From positions 1-34,551 of the forward strand of contig JAKEEU010000046.1 in NCBI GenBank assembly GCA_022616415.1: a stretch of DNA of 34,551 bases, read 5' to 3'. The stretch's first letter is position 1. Every line of letters starts with the position of its first letter. Both the position numbers and the translations under genes were made by a program. The notes below the pieces were generated by a model that saw only the letters and a program-made list of their open reading frames with translations, made no database searches and was not told the DNA's origin. This DNA is from Candidatus Zhuqueibacterota bacterium. GTDB lineage: Bacteria > Zhuqueibacterota > Zhuqueibacteria > Zhuqueibacterales > Zhuqueibacteraceae. Positions 32,905 to 34,551 of the stretch are shown piece by piece.

Positions 32905-34551
32905 TTATTTTGCAAACAACATCTTCTTGGTCGTGGTGAAACTGCCGGCATTCAAGCGATAGAAATAAACGCCTGACGGCACCGGCCGACCCGATTGATC
33001 ACGGCCATTCCAAACCGCGATATGATATCCGGGTGGTTGCCGGCCCTCCACCAGCCTCCGCACTTCCTGCCCGAGCGAGTTGTAAATAATCAAGCTCACC
33101 GTTACGGCCGCGGGCAAATTATAACGAATCTGGGTGGTCGGGTTAAATGGATTCGGATAATTCTGGCCGAGGGTAAACGTTTTCGGCAGCGCCACCTCAA
33201 CCACAATCGGGCCGTGCACCGTCACATTCCCCTGCTTATCCAGCGCTTCCAATTTGTAATAGTAGCGGGCGCCGGCTTCGGCGGTGACATCGAGATAACT
33301 ATAGTTGCCGTCCCGATTGGCGGAAATGAGTCGTTCGTTGATTCTGGCGTAGTGGCCTCGCTCTGCCGTGCTGCGCAGCACATTAAAGCCGCCGTCGTTG
33401 GCCGGGCTGCCGGTTTTCCAGTTCAGGTTTATGGCCTGCCCATCGTCACCAACCTGAGCGCTGAAGCCCACCAATTCAACCGGAACCTTGATGCTCCAAA
33501 CCGTGCGCACGGTGTCTTCGAGGTCGAAGACCAGCGCTTCAACCGTATTCCATTTGAGCTCGCCGCGAAATTCAAACGTGTTGAATACGGCGCCGGTAAA
33601 CACGCCATTGACGTACCACCGATAGCTCAGTATATCGCCATCGGGATCAGTGGCGATAACCCGCATGAGCAGCGGCACCCCCGGTTGCGCCAGCACCGTA
33701 TCCGGCCTTACTGGAAAGCGGCCGGTGATCCTCGGCGCTTCGTTGCGGTTCAAGACCTCGATGCTGACCACTTCTTCGTCGACACCGCCGCGGTTGTCGT
33801 ACGCCAGAAAGCTCACTTCGTAATGCCCGCCACTACTTAAGTCGGTTTGCCAGGAGAAAACGAATGTGCTAAGCGAATCGAAGACGGCCCCCGGCGGCAG
33901 TTTCTTGGCGCCGTAGCGAATGGGATCATTGTCGGCATCGTTCGCGCGGAGTGAGAAGCGAACCAAATCTTTTTCATTGGCGCGCCGATCCGGCACGTCA
34001 TCAAAAATCGGAAAATTATTATCAAAGCCCGTGGCATTAAAACCGGCGGGGGAACCGACCAAGCCACTTTTGATCGCTCGGGCTTCATTGCTACCGGGCG
34101 AGGCGCCGAGGGTCCACGGCGCCGAAGCGATGCCGGCGGAATCAGAAGTGGCAAGAGCGGAGCCGGCTCCAGCGAAATTGCCGCCGCCGGCTGCGATTAC
34201 GAAAGTGACCTGCACTCCGGGCACGGGATTGCCCAAGCCGTCCAGCAGCTTGACCTGGAGCGGAAAATTCAAGGGCTTGCCCTTCGTGCCCTTCTGGTTA
34301 TTCGTGCGCTCCACCAAGCTCATGACCGAAGCACCCAACGGCCGTGCATACGCGCGCATATACCTTGGCGAGTCGGCCAGTCCCTGCGCGGTTACACGCA
34401 CTTTGCGCCAGCCGCTTTGAGCGTTGAAATTCACTCTGACCGAAGCCAGACCGCCGCCGCTGCTCACCACGTAATTATCCGTCAACGTGCCGGCGCCTTC
34501 AACCAATTCAAAGATCACGGCGATACCATCAACGCCATTGCCGAGCGCATC
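32905..34551 (-). CDS. Paralogue of the giant secreted protein, 3' part only
   Basis: The frame is open to the right edge of the window, so the 5' end is missing; the visible 549 codons align with the last third of the upstream-named giant hydrolase. Both contain the Big_1-like GAGTLTDNYV...QSGWRKVRV, RTNNQ..GTKGKPLNFPLQV and LGASPGSN.ARAI segments. They share the putative Ig module (DPIRYGAKKLPPGAVFDSL), the DPDGDILSYRWYVNGVF module, the fibronectin-like FNVLR...GHYARINERL segment and the intact sorting tail (NYPNPFNPTTQIRY ... SGVYFYRLNAGSFTTTKKMLFAK). By homology to Por/FlgD-like tails it is exported and attached to or released from the surface. What the N-terminal domain does cannot be seen. 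The pair is a tandem duplication. Confidence 0.88.
   Translation of the reverse strand, partial: DALGNGVDGIAVIFELVEGAGTLTDNYVVSSGGGLASVRVNFNAQSGWRKVRVTAQGLADSPRYMRAYARPLGASVMSLVERTNNQKGTKGKPLNFPLQVKLLDGLGNPVPGVQVTFVIAAGGGNFAGAGSALATSDSAGIASAPWTLGASPGSNEARAIKSGLVGSPAGFNATGFDNNFPIFDDVPDRRANEKDLVRFSLRANDADNDPIRYGAKKLPPGAVFDSLSTFVFSWQTDLSSGGHYEVSFLAYDNRGGVDEEVVSIEVLNRNEAPRITGRFPVRPDTVLAQPGVPLLMRVIATDPDGDILSYRWYVNGVFTGAVFNTFEFRGELKWNTVEALVFDLEDTVRTVWSIKVPVELVGFSAQVGDDGQAINLNWKTGSPANDGGFNVLRSTAERGHYARINERLISANRDGNYSYLDVTAEAGARYYYKLEALDKQGNVTVHGPIVVEVALPKTFTLGQNYPNPFNPTTQIRYNLPAAVTVSLIIYNSLGQEVRRLVEGRQPPGYHIAVWNGRDQSGRPVPSGVYFYRLNAGSFTTTKKMLFAK

Overview
The window looks like a chromosome segment of an uncultured bacterium of the Fibrobacteres-Chlorobi-Bacteroidetes side of the tree, most likely a Calditrichaeota/KSB1-type lineage. 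This is inferred from C-terminal sorting modules carrying the NYPNPFNPTTQIRY motif, a DUF5916-type outer-membrane protein, several very large multiheme cytochromes and moderate GC content. No rRNA or tRNA gene is visible, so the taxonomy is only an inference.

Left part (1-7.6 kb, plus strand): the tail of an unknown gene, an internally deleted dihydroorotate dehydrogenase-like gene, cytochrome c maturation genes ccmE (the CxxxY variant) and ccmF, a tetraheme c554-like cytochrome, an 11-heme membrane-anchored cytochrome with its separate cytochrome b partner, and one unrecognised gene.

Middle (7.8-20.6 kb): a plus-strand respiratory cluster containing a zinc-ribbon/DUF2007 protein, a 925-residue fusion of 19 c-heme sites with a cytochrome b domain, a Rieske protein, a single-chain cytochrome b of the bc type, a 9-heme cytochrome, a CPBP protease, a DUF2339 membrane protein and a 7-heme NapC/NirT-like cytochrome. 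It is interrupted twice by minus-strand copies of one PD-(D/E)XK (Rpn-like) nuclease gene, the first copy broken by a one-base frameshift. The five c-type cytochromes together carry 50 heme-attachment motifs. CcmE and CcmF would help mature them. The Rieske/cytochrome b pair is a quinol-oxidising module, and the b-anchored multiheme proteins and the NapC-like protein are plausible quinone-linked conduits to periplasmic or extracellular partners.

Right part (20.9-34.5 kb, minus strand): a DUF5916/CBM9-like outer-membrane protein, a PIN toxin/antitoxin pair, a nucleotide-sugar epimerase/dehydratase, a secreted protein followed by an out-of-frame relic of a sorting tail, a 1847-residue secreted SGNH hydrolase with many Ig-like domains, and the 3' part of a close paralogue that runs off the window.

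The most unusual signal is a set of five junctions between genes holding degenerate arrays with an exact 7- or 8-base period. In four of them two arrays face each other as inverted arms (93-149, 6116-6257, 15127-15273, 32831-32897); the fifth (16491-16532) has a self-palindromic unit. One array is translated: its left arm encodes the basic n-region, and its right arm the hydrophobic core, of the signal peptide of the 9-heme cytochrome. Other intergenic spaces hold a different dispersed repeat (CCAACGGAT pairs) and large nested hairpins.
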